Source: an uncultured Enterorhabdus sp. (lineage in GTDB: Bacteria; Actinomycetota; Coriobacteriia; Coriobacteriales; Eggerthellaceae). From it: 64,000 bases of DNA. Made by a program: the position numbers and the translations under genes. The stretch covers positions 1-64,000 of the forward strand of contig CANSES010000002.1 in NCBI GenBank assembly GCA_947645965.1. Reading direction: 5' to 3'. The notes beneath the pieces are model-generated. The model worked only from the letters and a program-made list of their open reading frames with translations. It did no database searches and was not told where the DNA came from. Shown piece by piece: positions 51,476-59,937 of the stretch; within the stretch, counting starts at the first letter, position 1, and every line of letters starts with the position of its first letter.

Positions 51476-54112
51476 TTACAGCACCATGTTCCGGGCGATT
51501 TCCAGGGCCTTGTCGATGCCCTCGGGGTTCTTGCCGCCGGCCTGGGCCATGGTGGGCTTGCCGCCGCCACCGCCCTGGACCGCCGGGCCCATGGCCTTGA
51601 TGAGCGCGCCGGCATCGAAGCCCGCGGCCACGGCCTCGTCGGAGCCGGCCGCCAGCAGCAGAGGCTTGTCGTCCTTCACGCCCGCCACGACGATCGCGCC
51701 CGGCGCCTCCATGCGGCTCTTGAGCACGTCCCACAAATTGCGCAGCTGGCCGCCGTCGCGCACTTCGGTCCGCGCGATGATGACCGGATAGCCGGCCGGG
51801 GCCATCTGCACCTGGGCGAGCAGATCGTTGAACACGTCGCCGCCCACCATTTCCTTGGCGCGCTTGGCCTTGGTGCGGAAGTCCTTCAGGGTCTTCTGGT
51901 CGGCGGCCACGCGCTCGGACACGTCGAAGGGCGGCACGCGCAGGGTGGCCGCGGCCTCCTTCAGCTCGGCCTCCACCTTGTTCACGTAGGCGAGCGCCCC
52001 GAAGCTCGTCACGGCCTCGATGCGGCGCACGTTGGCGCCCACGGACGACTCGCTCGTGATCTTCAAAAAGCCGATCTCGGCGGTGTTGCCCACATGGCAG
52101 CCGCCGCAGAGCTCGCGGGACCTGTCCCCGGCCTCCACGACGCGCACCACCTCGCCGTACTTCTCGCCGAACAGGCCCGTGATGCCGGCGGCGCGGGCCT
52201 CCTCCAGAGAGGTCTCGTAGATGGTAGTGGGCACGGCATCCATGATGTGATCGTTGGCCTCGCGCTCCACCTCGGCCAGCTGCTCGGCCGTGCAGGCCTC
52301 GAAGTGGGTGAAGTCGAAGCGCAGGCGGTCGGGGCCCACGTAGGAGCCAGCCTGCTTCACGTGATCGCCGAGCACGCGGCGCAGGGCGGCGTGCAGGATG
52401 TGGGTGGCGGTGTGGTTGCGCTCGATGGCGGCGCGGCGACGGGCGTCCACGGCGGCCACCACGGTGTCGCCCACGGCCAGGGTGCCCTCGCCGTTGCGCA
52501 CGCTGTGCACGAACAGACCGGCCTCGGGGGCACGGGTGTCCAACACGTAGGCGACGGACTCGCCGTTCTTCAGCTCGCCGGTGTCGCCCACCTCGCCGCC
52601 CATCTCGGCGTAGAAGGGGGTGGCGGCCAGCACCACTTCGCCAGTCTCGCCAGCGGCCAGGGTATCCGCTCGCTCGCCGTCGCGCACGAGGGCCACCACA
52701 GTGGTCTCGGCGACCGTAGCGTCGTAGCCGACGAAGGCCGTGGGACCCAGTTCGCGCAGCAGGTCGGCGTACACGCCGCCGTAGGTGGACCAAGCGGCCT
52801 CGGCGTCCTTGGCGCCGGCGGCGCGGGCGCGCTCGCGCTGGGCCTCCATGGAGCGCTCGAAGCCCTCCATGTCCACCTTCACACCGCGGCCCTCGGCGAT
52901 CTCCTGGGTCACTTCCACAGGGAAGCCGTAGGTGTCGTGCAGGGTGAAGGCCTCCTCGCCGGAAAGCGTGTCGCCCTCAAGCTTGCCCAGGGCCTCTTCC
53001 AGGTAGGCCTGGCCCTGGCGCAGGGTGGCGCCGAAGCGCTCCTCCTCGGCCATGATGAGGCCGCGCTCCAGCTCGCGGTTCTCCACGATCTCGGGGTACA
53101 CGTCGCCCATGAGGCGCACGATCTCGTCCACGTACTCGTTGAGGAAGTGGCCCTCGATGCCGATGAGCTGGGCCTTCATGATGGCGCGGCGCAGCAGGCG
53201 GCGTAGCACGTAGCCGCGGCCCTCGTTGCCCGGCAGGATGCCGTCGGCGATCATGAACGTGACCGAGCGGGAATGGTCGGCGATGATGCGCAGGGCCAGA
53301 TCCACCTCGGCGTCCTCCCCGTAGGCGCGGCCGGACAGACGCTCGCCCACGGCCACGAGGCTGCGCAGCACGTCGGTCTCGTAGTTGGACTGAACGCCCT
53401 GCATGATGGCGGCCATGCGCTCCAGGCCCATGCCCGTGTCGATGTTCTTCTTGGGCAGGGGCAGAAGGGTGCCGTCCTCCTGGCCGTCGTACTGGGTGAA
53501 CACGCAGTTCCAGAACTCCAGGAAGCGGTCGCAGTCGCAGCCCGGCGCGCAGTCGGGGCTGCCGCAGCCGAAGTCGGGGCCCTGGTCGAAGTAGATCTCC
53601 GAGCAGGGGCCGCACGGACCCGTGGGGCCGGCGCGCCAGAAGTTGTCGTCCTCGCCAAGACGGGAGATGTGGTCATCGGGCACGCCGAGGTTCTTCCAGA
53701 TCTCGATGGTCTCGTCATCGTCCTCGAACACGGTGAAGTACAACCGCTCCGGGGGCAGGCCCAGGACATTCACGGAGAAGTCGTAGGCCCAGGCGCACAT
53801 CTCCTCCTTGAAGTACTCGCCGAAGGAGAAGTTGCCGAGCATCTCGAAGAAGCTGAGGTGACGGCCCGTGGTGCCGATGATGTCGATGTCATTGGTGCGC
53901 ACGCACTTCTGCACCGTGGTCGTGCCGATATAGGGCGCCTCCAGCTGCTTCTGCTGCAGGAAGTAGGGCTTGAACTGCACCATGCCGGCACTCGTCAGCA
54001 GAAGCGACGGGTCGTCGGGAATGAGGGAGGACGAGGGCATGCGCTTGCAGCCCTTCTCCTCGAAGTAAGCGAGGTACTTCTCGCGAATTTCAGCGGTTGT
54101 CATGTACTGCAT
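51476..54112 (-). CDS. alaS: Alanine-tRNA ligase
   Basis: Charges tRNA-Ala. The 878-residue enzyme has the class II core (IREKYLAYFEEKGCKRMPSSSLIP; FWRAGPTGPCGPCSEIYFDQG), a cysteine-rich insertion (GCGSPDCAPGCDCDR), the editing domain with HTATHILHAALR and CGGCHVGNTAEIG, and the C-Ala domain ending GGGGGKPTMAQAGGKNPEGIDKALE. Start ATG 54112 or 54103; neither has a strong Shine-Dalgarno. A TATAAT lies 49 bases upstream. Confidence 0.95.
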   Translation of the reverse strand: MQYMTTAEIREKYLAYFEEKGCKRMPSSSLIPDDPSLLLTSAGMVQFKPYFLQQKQLEAPYIGTTTVQKCVRTNDIDIIGTTGRHLSFFEMLGNFSFGEYFKEEMCAWAYDFSVNVLGLPPERLYFTVFEDDDETIEIWKNLGVPDDHISRLGEDDNFWRAGPTGPCGPCSEIYFDQGPDFGCGSPDCAPGCDCDRFLEFWNCVFTQYDGQEDGTLLPLPKKNIDTGMGLERMAAIMQGVQSNYETDVLRSLVAVGERLSGRAYGEDAEVDLALRIIADHSRSVTFMIADGILPGNEGRGYVLRRLLRRAIMKAQLIGIEGHFLNEYVDEIVRLMGDVYPEIVENRELERGLIMAEEERFGATLRQGQAYLEEALGKLEGDTLSGEEAFTLHDTYGFPVEVTQEIAEGRGVKVDMEGFERSMEAQRERARAAGAKDAEAAWSTYGGVYADLLRELGPTAFVGYDATVAETTVVALVRDGERADTLAAGETGEVVLAATPFYAEMGGEVGDTGELKNGESVAYVLDTRAPEAGLFVHSVRNGEGTLAVGDTVVAAVDARRRAAIERNHTATHILHAALRRVLGDHVKQAGSYVGPDRLRFDFTHFEACTAEQLAEVEREANDHIMDAVPTTIYETSLEEARAAGITGLFGEKYGEVVRVVEAGDRSRELCGGCHVGNTAEIGFLKITSESSVGANVRRIEAVTSFGALAYVNKVEAELKEAAATLRVPPFDVSERVAADQKTLKDFRTKAKRAKEMVGGDVFNDLLAQVQMAPAGYPVIIARTEVRDGGQLRNLWDVLKSRMEAPGAIVVAGVKDDKPLLLAAGSDEAVAAGFDAGALIKAMGPAVQGGGGGKPTMAQAGGKNPEGIDKALEIARNMVL

Positions 54113-54160
54113 AGAGGTTCCATCCGTCCTTTACGGAGTGCCGAAAATATCCAACCGAAG

Positions 54161-54166
54161 ATTATA
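54161..54166 (-). promoter_or_regulatory. -10 box of alaS
   Basis: Consensus TATAAT on the minus strand, 49 bases from the alaS start, without a recognisable -35. Confidence 0.5.
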
Positions 54167-54302
54167 GCGCAAATGCGGCCCCATCGCCGCGCATCACCAT
54201 CTCCACAGCCCGGGGCGCCCGGGATTGCCGGCGCTCGGTCACAGCTGCGCGGCGCGCGGGCGCTGAGGGGGGGGGCGCACGCCCGAGGCCGGGCCCAACG
54301 CA

Positions 54303-54333
54303 AGCGGCCCCGCACGCCGGGTGCGAGGCCGCT
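54303..54333 (-). terminator. Hairpin after the AI-2E gene
   Basis: AGCGGCC (54303-54309) pairs with GGCCGCT (54327-54333) and CGCAC with GTGCG inside, with one mismatch. It is 24 bases after the stop on the minus strand but lacks a U-tract. A run of nine G (54267-54275) lies beyond it. Confidence 0.5.
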
Positions 54334-54356
54334 GGACGGACTGCGAGGACGGAACG

Positions 54357-55742
54357 CTACTTGCGCCGCTTGTGGTGACGGGAATGGCTGCCGCCGGTAT
54401 CGCCCGGATGCACCCGGCGAATACGGGGCAGCCGGTCGGTGATGCCGGCCATATCTTCCAGACGGATGGGCTTCATCGAGCCGGTGGTGTTGGTGGTGGA
54501 GGTGGCATCGGCGATGGGGTTCACCTTCTCGGCATTCTCGGGCGTGCCCTTGAAGAACACCCCGTCCTCGGCCACCAGATGCCGGCCGGTCTTCTTCTCG
54601 AAATAGTACACGAACACCGACTTGGCCACGGCCACGAGGGGAATGGAGGCCAGCATGCCCACAAGCGACCCCAGAAGCCCGCTCATGGCGCCGCCCAGCG
54701 CCGAGCCCACCATCAAGGCGAGCAGGGTCAGCGCCGGATGGATGTCCACGGAGTTTGCCATGATCTTCGGCGAGATGAAGGTGTAGACCAGCTGCTGGAT
54801 GATAATGGTGCCGATCAGCGCGATGGCCGCGGTCATGGGGCCGGTGAAGATGGCCACGATGGCGGCCAGGGCGCCGCCGATCCAGGGGCCGATGATGGGA
54901 ATGATGTTCATGACGCCGGTAATGAGACCGAGCACGGCGGCGTTGGGCACGCCGATAAAGCCGAACAGCACCCCGCAGCCCACGCCGATGATGGCGCACT
55001 GCAGAAGCGTTCCCTTGATGTAACCGCCCATCACACGGGTGAAGGTGGCGTGGAAGAACTCCGCGTCCTCCACGTGCTTGGGGCCGATGAGGCGGCGCGT
55101 CTCGCGACCGATGGCCGGCAACTCCATGAGCACCCAGAACGCGATGACGAGACCGAAGCCCAGGGCCATAAGGCCGTTGGCCAAGGTGGTGCCGAAGGCC
55201 ATGACCCCGCTGCCCGCGCCCGAGGCGATGCCGGCCGCCCAGGTGGCGGCGGCCTTCTGGGCCTCGAGGATGAGATCCCTCACCGTGTCATCCTCGAAGA
55301 ACTGGGCGTAGCGGGAGTACAGGTCGTTGCCCCAGGCGGTGACCGCGTCCACATAGTGCGGCATGCTGGTGAGCAAGTTGTTGAACTGCGCGTTCAGGCC
55401 GAACATAGGCGAGAACAGCAAGAAGCCCACGGCCAGCAGCACCAGGGCCATCAACAGGTAGGCAATGGTGGTGCCCACGGCGCGGTTCACATGGTGCTTT
55501 TCCAGACCGTTCACCACGCCGCGGAGGCAGAACACGATGATGAGCGTCCAGATGAGGATGGCCACGGGCACGGCGAGCACCCCCATGAGCCACACCACGC
55601 CGCCCAGCAGTATGAGGGCGGCGATGACCGACCACAGATCGAGGAAGCGCACCCGGGCCATCCGCTCGCGCGGCGTGAGGGCCACCGGCGCGGTCTGGGG
55701 GCCGCAGGAGGTCGAAGGCGTCGGGCGCGTGGGATCGCTCAT
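54357..55742 (-). CDS. AI-2E family transporter (TqsA/PerM-like)
   Basis: A 461-residue membrane protein with about eight helices: FLDLWSVIAALILLGGVVWLMGVLAVPVAILIWTLIIVF, then GTTIAYLLMALVLLAVGFLLF, and the family block GGYIKGTLLQCAIIGVGCGVLFGFIGVPNAAVLGLITGVMNIIPIIGPWIGGALAAIVA. The final ~100 residues are cytoplasmic and polar. Members include AI-2 exporters and Na+/H+ antiporters; substrate unknown. It lies 37 bases downstream of the DUF948 gene. Confidence 0.88.
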   Translation of the reverse strand: MSDPTRPTPSTSCGPQTAPVALTPRERMARVRFLDLWSVIAALILLGGVVWLMGVLAVPVAILIWTLIIVFCLRGVVNGLEKHHVNRAVGTTIAYLLMALVLLAVGFLLFSPMFGLNAQFNNLLTSMPHYVDAVTAWGNDLYSRYAQFFEDDTVRDLILEAQKAAATWAAGIASGAGSGVMAFGTTLANGLMALGFGLVIAFWVLMELPAIGRETRRLIGPKHVEDAEFFHATFTRVMGGYIKGTLLQCAIIGVGCGVLFGFIGVPNAAVLGLITGVMNIIPIIGPWIGGALAAIVAIFTGPMTAAIALIGTIIIQQLVYTFISPKIMANSVDIHPALTLLALMVGSALGGAMSGLLGSLVGMLASIPLVAVAKSVFVYYFEKKTGRHLVAEDGVFFKGTPENAEKVNPIADATSTTNTTGSMKPIRLEDMAGITDRLPRIRRVHPGDTGGSHSRHHKRRK

Positions 55743-55779
55743 GTTAAATCACCTGGCAAACTCTCAGAGGAAGGCGGGA

Positions 55780-56622
55780 CTACTGAACCGTGAAAGGGCC
55801 CTTCTCGGCCGGTGCCGCATGGGCGGCCGCGGCATTGGGATCGATGGCGTCGGAAGCTGCGGGCGCATCGGTGTCGGCATCGGCGGCGGACACCGCGGCA
55901 TTGGTCAGGGTCTCGGCAGTGCTGCCCAGCTGGCTCTCGAAGGCATCGTCGCGAGCCTCGCGGGCGGCCTCTTCGGCCTTGCGGGCCGCACGGCGGGCCT
56001 TCTGCTCGGACACCACGGCGCTGGCCGCGCCGCTCACGGCGTTCACGGCATCGGCCACCGTGGCCGAGCGGTCAGTGGCGCCCTCGGGTTTGGCACCGCC
56101 GCCGAGGCGCACCGACTCGTCGGAGGCGTAGCGGGGCTTGAACTTGTTGCGCAGCTTGCCCGTCAGGGTGTTCACCAGATCGATGGGAGCGCTCGTCACC
56201 GTGTCCACGGCGCCGGCGGCCTTCGAGACCGAATCGGTGATCTGGGTGACATCCTCCAGTATCTGGTCGACGCGCATCAGCTCCAAGTTCGCCGCGTCAA
56301 CCGTCAGCGACAGGCGCTCGACCAAAGGATCGACGCGACCCACGGCCGGGCGCGCCTCCTCGGCCATGGCGTTGGCCTTCTCCATGAGCGGGGTCACCTG
56401 CTCGGTGATGAGCGTGTTCACGTTGCCGACCAAAGGCTCGACCTGGGCGGTGATCTTCTCCACGTTCTGCAGGGTGGGGGTCAGTTCCTTATGGGCATCG
56501 TCGATGGTGGAACGGGTGGAACGGATGGTCAGCGCCAGTTCCACGACGAACCAGACGAGCACCGCGCCCACGAGCACGTAGACAACGGGCAGCGCCACAT
56601 CGATGATAGCTGCGAAATCCAT
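55780..56622 (-). CDS. DUF948-containing membrane protein
   Basis: A 280-residue protein with one N-terminal helix (VALPVVYVLVGAVLVWFVVELAL), then a long coiled-coil region of DUF948 type (STIDDAHKELTPTLQNVEKITAQVEPLVGNVNTLITEQVTPLMEKANAMA) and an Ala-rich charged tail. DUF948 genes near rarA/alaS are common in Actinobacteria; function unknown. A possible -10 TATAGT is at 56658-56653. Confidence 0.82.
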   Translation of the reverse strand: MDFAAIIDVALPVVYVLVGAVLVWFVVELALTIRSTRSTIDDAHKELTPTLQNVEKITAQVEPLVGNVNTLITEQVTPLMEKANAMAEEARPAVGRVDPLVERLSLTVDAANLELMRVDQILEDVTQITDSVSKAAGAVDTVTSAPIDLVNTLTGKLRNKFKPRYASDESVRLGGGAKPEGATDRSATVADAVNAVSGAASAVVSEQKARRAARKAEEAAREARDDAFESQLGSTAETLTNAAVSAADADTDAPAASDAIDPNAAAAHAAPAEKGPFTVQ

Positions 56623-56766
56623 GATGAGCCTCCTTATATTTCCGAAGACCTGACTATACTATTACCCCGCCCATTCTAATAAGGCCGTCCGAAATTTCAC
56701 AGAAGGCCGCCACAGAGTAGCCATTCCGTAAACGGATGTTGACCGCGCGTCACGCCCGATGAGAGC

Positions 56767-58077
56767 CTAGGTATGGCGGTCGCGGGCCGCCGCCTCGATG
56801 CGCCAGGCCTCCCAGCCCCGCTCGCTGGGCTGGTAGAAGCAGCCCCGCTCGAGCCCGTCGGGCAGGTACTGCTGGTCGACCCAGCCGCCCGGATAGCTGT
56901 GTGGGTACTTGTACTGGCCGTAGTTCTCAGAACCGGGGCGATGGCGGTCGCGCAGGTAGTCGGGCACCTTGCGGGCCGGGCCGTGGCGCACCTCCGAGAG
57001 CGCCGCGTCAATGGCGGCCTCGGCGGCATTGGACTTCGGGGCCAAAGCCAGGTAGATGGCGGCCTGGGCCAGGTTGATGCGGCATTCGGGGTACCCGATG
57101 ACCTCGGCGGCGCGGAAGGCGGCCTCGGCCACGAGCAGGGCCTGGGGGTCGGCGTTGCCGATATCTTCCGAGGCGGCGATGAACATGCGGCGGGCGATGA
57201 ACTTCGGATCCTCTCCCCCGTCGATCATGCGGGCGAGCCAGTACACCGCGGCATCGGGGTCGCTGCCACGCATACTCTTGATGAACGCCGAGATGATGTC
57301 GTAGTGCATGTCCTTGTTCTTGTCGTAGGGCAGCGCCCGATGGGGCGTAGCCGCGCGCACCATGGCCTCGGTAATGGCGACCGGAGCCTCGCGCGTGCCC
57401 GACGCCACCATGCCCGCGGCCAGCTCCAGCGTGGTGAGCGCGCCGCGCCCATCGCCCCCGGCCAGGGTGACGATGGCCTCGCGGGCGGCGTCTTCCAGAA
57501 CATAGAGGCCCGCAAGCCCCCGCTCGTCGGCCACCGCGCGGGCCGTAAGCTCGGCGATCTCGTCGTCGGACAGGGAGTGCAGCTCCACTACCCGGGATCG
57601 GGAGATGAGGGCCGAGTTCACCTCGAAGAAGGGGTTCTCCGTGGTGGCGCCCACGAGCACGAGCAGCCGGTCCTCCACGGCGTGGAGCAGCGTATCCTGC
57701 TGGCTGCGGTTGAAGCGGTGGATCTCGTCCACGAACAAAATGGTGCGCAGCCCGCTCATGACAAGGCGCTTCTCAGCCGCGTCGATCTCACGGCGCAGAT
57801 CGGACACCGTGCCGCCGATGGCCGAGACCTCCACGAAGGTGGCCTTGGTGGACTCGGCGATCACGTGGGCCAGCGACGTCTTCCCCGTGCCCGCCGGCCC
57901 GAACAGGATGACCGAGCTCAAGCTATCGTTCTCGATGGCGGCCCGAAGCCAGCTGCCCTCGCCCACGGCCTCACCCTGGCCCACCACCTCGTCCAGCGTG
58001 CGCGGCCGCATGCGCACCGCCAAAGGCGCCACGGCGCTGCGCTTGTCGTTTTCCATAGCAGTAAATAAAGTGTCCAT
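56767..58077 (-). CDS. rarA: Replication-associated recombination protein RarA (MgsA)
   Basis: A 436-residue AAA+ ATPase acting at stalled forks. Visible: MRPRTLDEVVGQ, Walker A FGPAGTGKTSLAH, Walker B TILFVDEIHRFNRSQQD, sensor region GATTENPFFEVNSALISRSRV, and the C-terminal tetramer domain (YDKNKDMHYDIISAFIKSMRGSDPDAAVYWLARMI; FIAASEDIGNADPQAL). It heads the conserved minus-strand chain toward alaS and aro genes. Confidence 0.94.
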   Translation of the reverse strand: MDTLFTAMENDKRSAVAPLAVRMRPRTLDEVVGQGEAVGEGSWLRAAIENDSLSSVILFGPAGTGKTSLAHVIAESTKATFVEVSAIGGTVSDLRREIDAAEKRLVMSGLRTILFVDEIHRFNRSQQDTLLHAVEDRLLVLVGATTENPFFEVNSALISRSRVVELHSLSDDEIAELTARAVADERGLAGLYVLEDAAREAIVTLAGGDGRGALTTLELAAGMVASGTREAPVAITEAMVRAATPHRALPYDKNKDMHYDIISAFIKSMRGSDPDAAVYWLARMIDGGEDPKFIARRMFIAASEDIGNADPQALLVAEAAFRAAEVIGYPECRINLAQAAIYLALAPKSNAAEAAIDAALSEVRHGPARKVPDYLRDRHRPGSENYGQYKYPHSYPGGWVDQQYLPDGLERGCFYQPSERGWEAWRIEAAARDRHT

Positions 58078-58168
58078 GGGCCTATGGTACCACCAAGCAC
58101 GCCTCGTTCTCGAGTCAAATGCAAGATTTTTCGAACAAATGTATTAGAAGATGGCGGAGGGGATCTTC

Positions 58169-59602
58169 CTACACCATGCGGTTGGGCAGCAGAGCGAACA
58201 GCTGCTTGCGGGTGTGGATGCCGAGCTTCTTGTAGATGTTGTTCACGTGGGCTTTTGCAGTACCGGGCGCAATAACCAGCTCGACGGCAATCTCAGAGGT
58301 GGCCTTACCCTCGTACAGCAGCGCGAGCACCTGGCGCTCGCGGTCGCTCAGGCCGTAGATGGCCACGATGCGCTTGATGAACTCGGCGCTGTCGAAGGTG
58401 GTGATATGGCGCAATTGGGGCTGGGCCATATCGGTGGAGATGATCTTCCCCACAAAGTGCAGCCCCACCATCGCGAACGACACCAAGAGCACGATGGCCG
58501 CCAGCACGCAGGCCACGTGCACCGCTTCCCGAGCATCGGGGACAACGAGCACGTCCACGGCCACGAAGAGCTGTCGCCCCGCGAACAACCCCAGGTACAA
58601 CCCCAAGATGAGCAGCGCCGCCGAGCGCACCACTTTGTAGCGCCGATCGTGGTTGAAAGCGCAGAACAGCACCAGCACGAACACGAGGAAGGTGAAAAAG
58701 CCGATCTCATTGAACACGTGAGGCGAAAGAGGCGCAGGGGCGCCTGTCAGCGCGAGCACCATGCCCATGACGATGACGGGCACGGCCAGGTAGTACAGCA
58801 CCGAGATGCGCACCCGGTGTGAGAGCAGCACCATAACCAGACAGAGGACCAGGGCATAGAGGGGAATGCTCCAGTCGAAGCGGCTGTGGAAGGCCTCGAT
58901 GGAGAGAAAGCTCGTCGTGTACATGAAGCCCACGCCAAAGAAGAACGTGATGCCCAGCATGCCCGCGCCCCAGACAAGCGACGAGCGACTATGGTCGCGC
59001 TCCTCGACCGACCGCGCACCCAGTTCGGGCGTATCGGCCACGGCCTTGGCCAGAGCGCTCGTGGCCGCCACGATCATAACGACGATGAACGCCACGAGAC
59101 GGGGACCAGTCAGCCCCATGAGAAACCACCACAACATGATGGCGAGCACGGAAGACAGCAGAATGTACACCAGGTTCAGCATGGCCTCGTGACAGACGAA
59201 CACCTCGAACCATACCAGCAGCTGCGTCATGAAGAAGCAGGAGAAGCAGACCGAGGCGACCACGACCCACGGGCCCGCATCACCGGCAAGGAAGCCAGCG
59301 TGCCCTCCTCCCCACGCGAAGATCGACGCGAGGGCGAACAGAGCCGATGACGCCACGGCCCCTTTGCGCCAGCGGCCGAACGGTACCCACAGGCTTGCCA
59401 GTATATACCCAGCGAGCACTGCGCAGCTGGCCACGCAGATCGCATCGGGTACCGTCACGCGACCGATAGCCTCCAGCAGCCCATAGCGATAGTTGATGTA
59501 GAGTTGCAATGCCACGCCGCAGGCCGGCCCGATCATGTACCAGTAGCTCGCGTACACCAGGATGGACTTTCCCACCCCGAACTTCCCAGATTCCCTCAGC
59601 AT
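58169..59602 (-). CDS. LuxR-family regulator with an N-terminal 12-helix membrane domain
   Basis: A 477-residue protein: about 12 hydrophobic helices (residues ~13-395), then a LuxR HTH: YGLSDRERQVLALLYEGKAT, VIAPGTAKAHVNNIYKKLGIHTRKQLFALLPNRMV. ATG 59602 directly follows GGAGGAGGGG; a TTG further up would overlap the ribosome-binding site. Divergent from a flavoprotein-cytochrome pair it probably controls, with a GGGGTTA-N7-TAACCCC palindrome in the shared upstream region. Confidence 0.9.
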   Translation of the reverse strand: MLRESGKFGVGKSILVYASYWYMIGPACGVALQLYINYRYGLLEAIGRVTVPDAICVASCAVLAGYILASLWVPFGRWRKGAVASSALFALASIFAWGGGHAGFLAGDAGPWVVVASVCFSCFFMTQLLVWFEVFVCHEAMLNLVYILLSSVLAIMLWWFLMGLTGPRLVAFIVVMIVAATSALAKAVADTPELGARSVEERDHSRSSLVWGAGMLGITFFFGVGFMYTTSFLSIEAFHSRFDWSIPLYALVLCLVMVLLSHRVRISVLYYLAVPVIVMGMVLALTGAPAPLSPHVFNEIGFFTFLVFVLVLFCAFNHDRRYKVVRSAALLILGLYLGLFAGRQLFVAVDVLVVPDAREAVHVACVLAAIVLLVSFAMVGLHFVGKIISTDMAQPQLRHITTFDSAEFIKRIVAIYGLSDRERQVLALLYEGKATSEIAVELVIAPGTAKAHVNNIYKKLGIHTRKQLFALLPNRMV

Positions 59603-59937
59603 GGACCCCTCCTCCAAGCTCCTCGCAAAGCGGCGCGGGGCCCTCTTCTCCCCCGCAATCGCCGGGCCCGCGGCATAACCCCCGCCTCACCGCCAGCCGC
59701 GCCCCTCGATGGCGAGAACCATCTTCGCACACTTTAACGGGGGAAACAGGAGGGGTTAGGACAAATAACCCCCTACGCCCAAAGTCGCACCTGAGGTTAT
59801 CGGGGCCCGTCGACCTAGCATCCATGGCGGAGGGCCGGCGGCCGACACCGGAGCACCGAACCGCCGAAGCGCGGCGGCGAGCCAATGCCAACGCCACCGC
59901 CGGTCAAAATATCGTCTCTTGGAGAAAGGGGACCATC
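59603..59937. promoter_or_regulatory. Divergent control region with GGGGTTA/TAACCCC palindrome
   Basis: GGGGTTA (59752-59758) and TAACCCC (59766-59772) form a perfect 7-bp dyad with a 7-bp centre. A further TAACCCC is at 59676-59682, near the LuxR start. The motif resembles TTACCCC-GCT-GGGGTAA at 19192-19208 before the other complete cassette. No -10 box is convincing and no small gene is seen. Confidence 0.6.

Noticed and set aside
58078..58100. TACCAT-N6-ATG as a third leaderless promoter, before rarA
   Set aside because: The hexamer matches the -10 consensus at only four positions and a -35 is lacking at the right distance.
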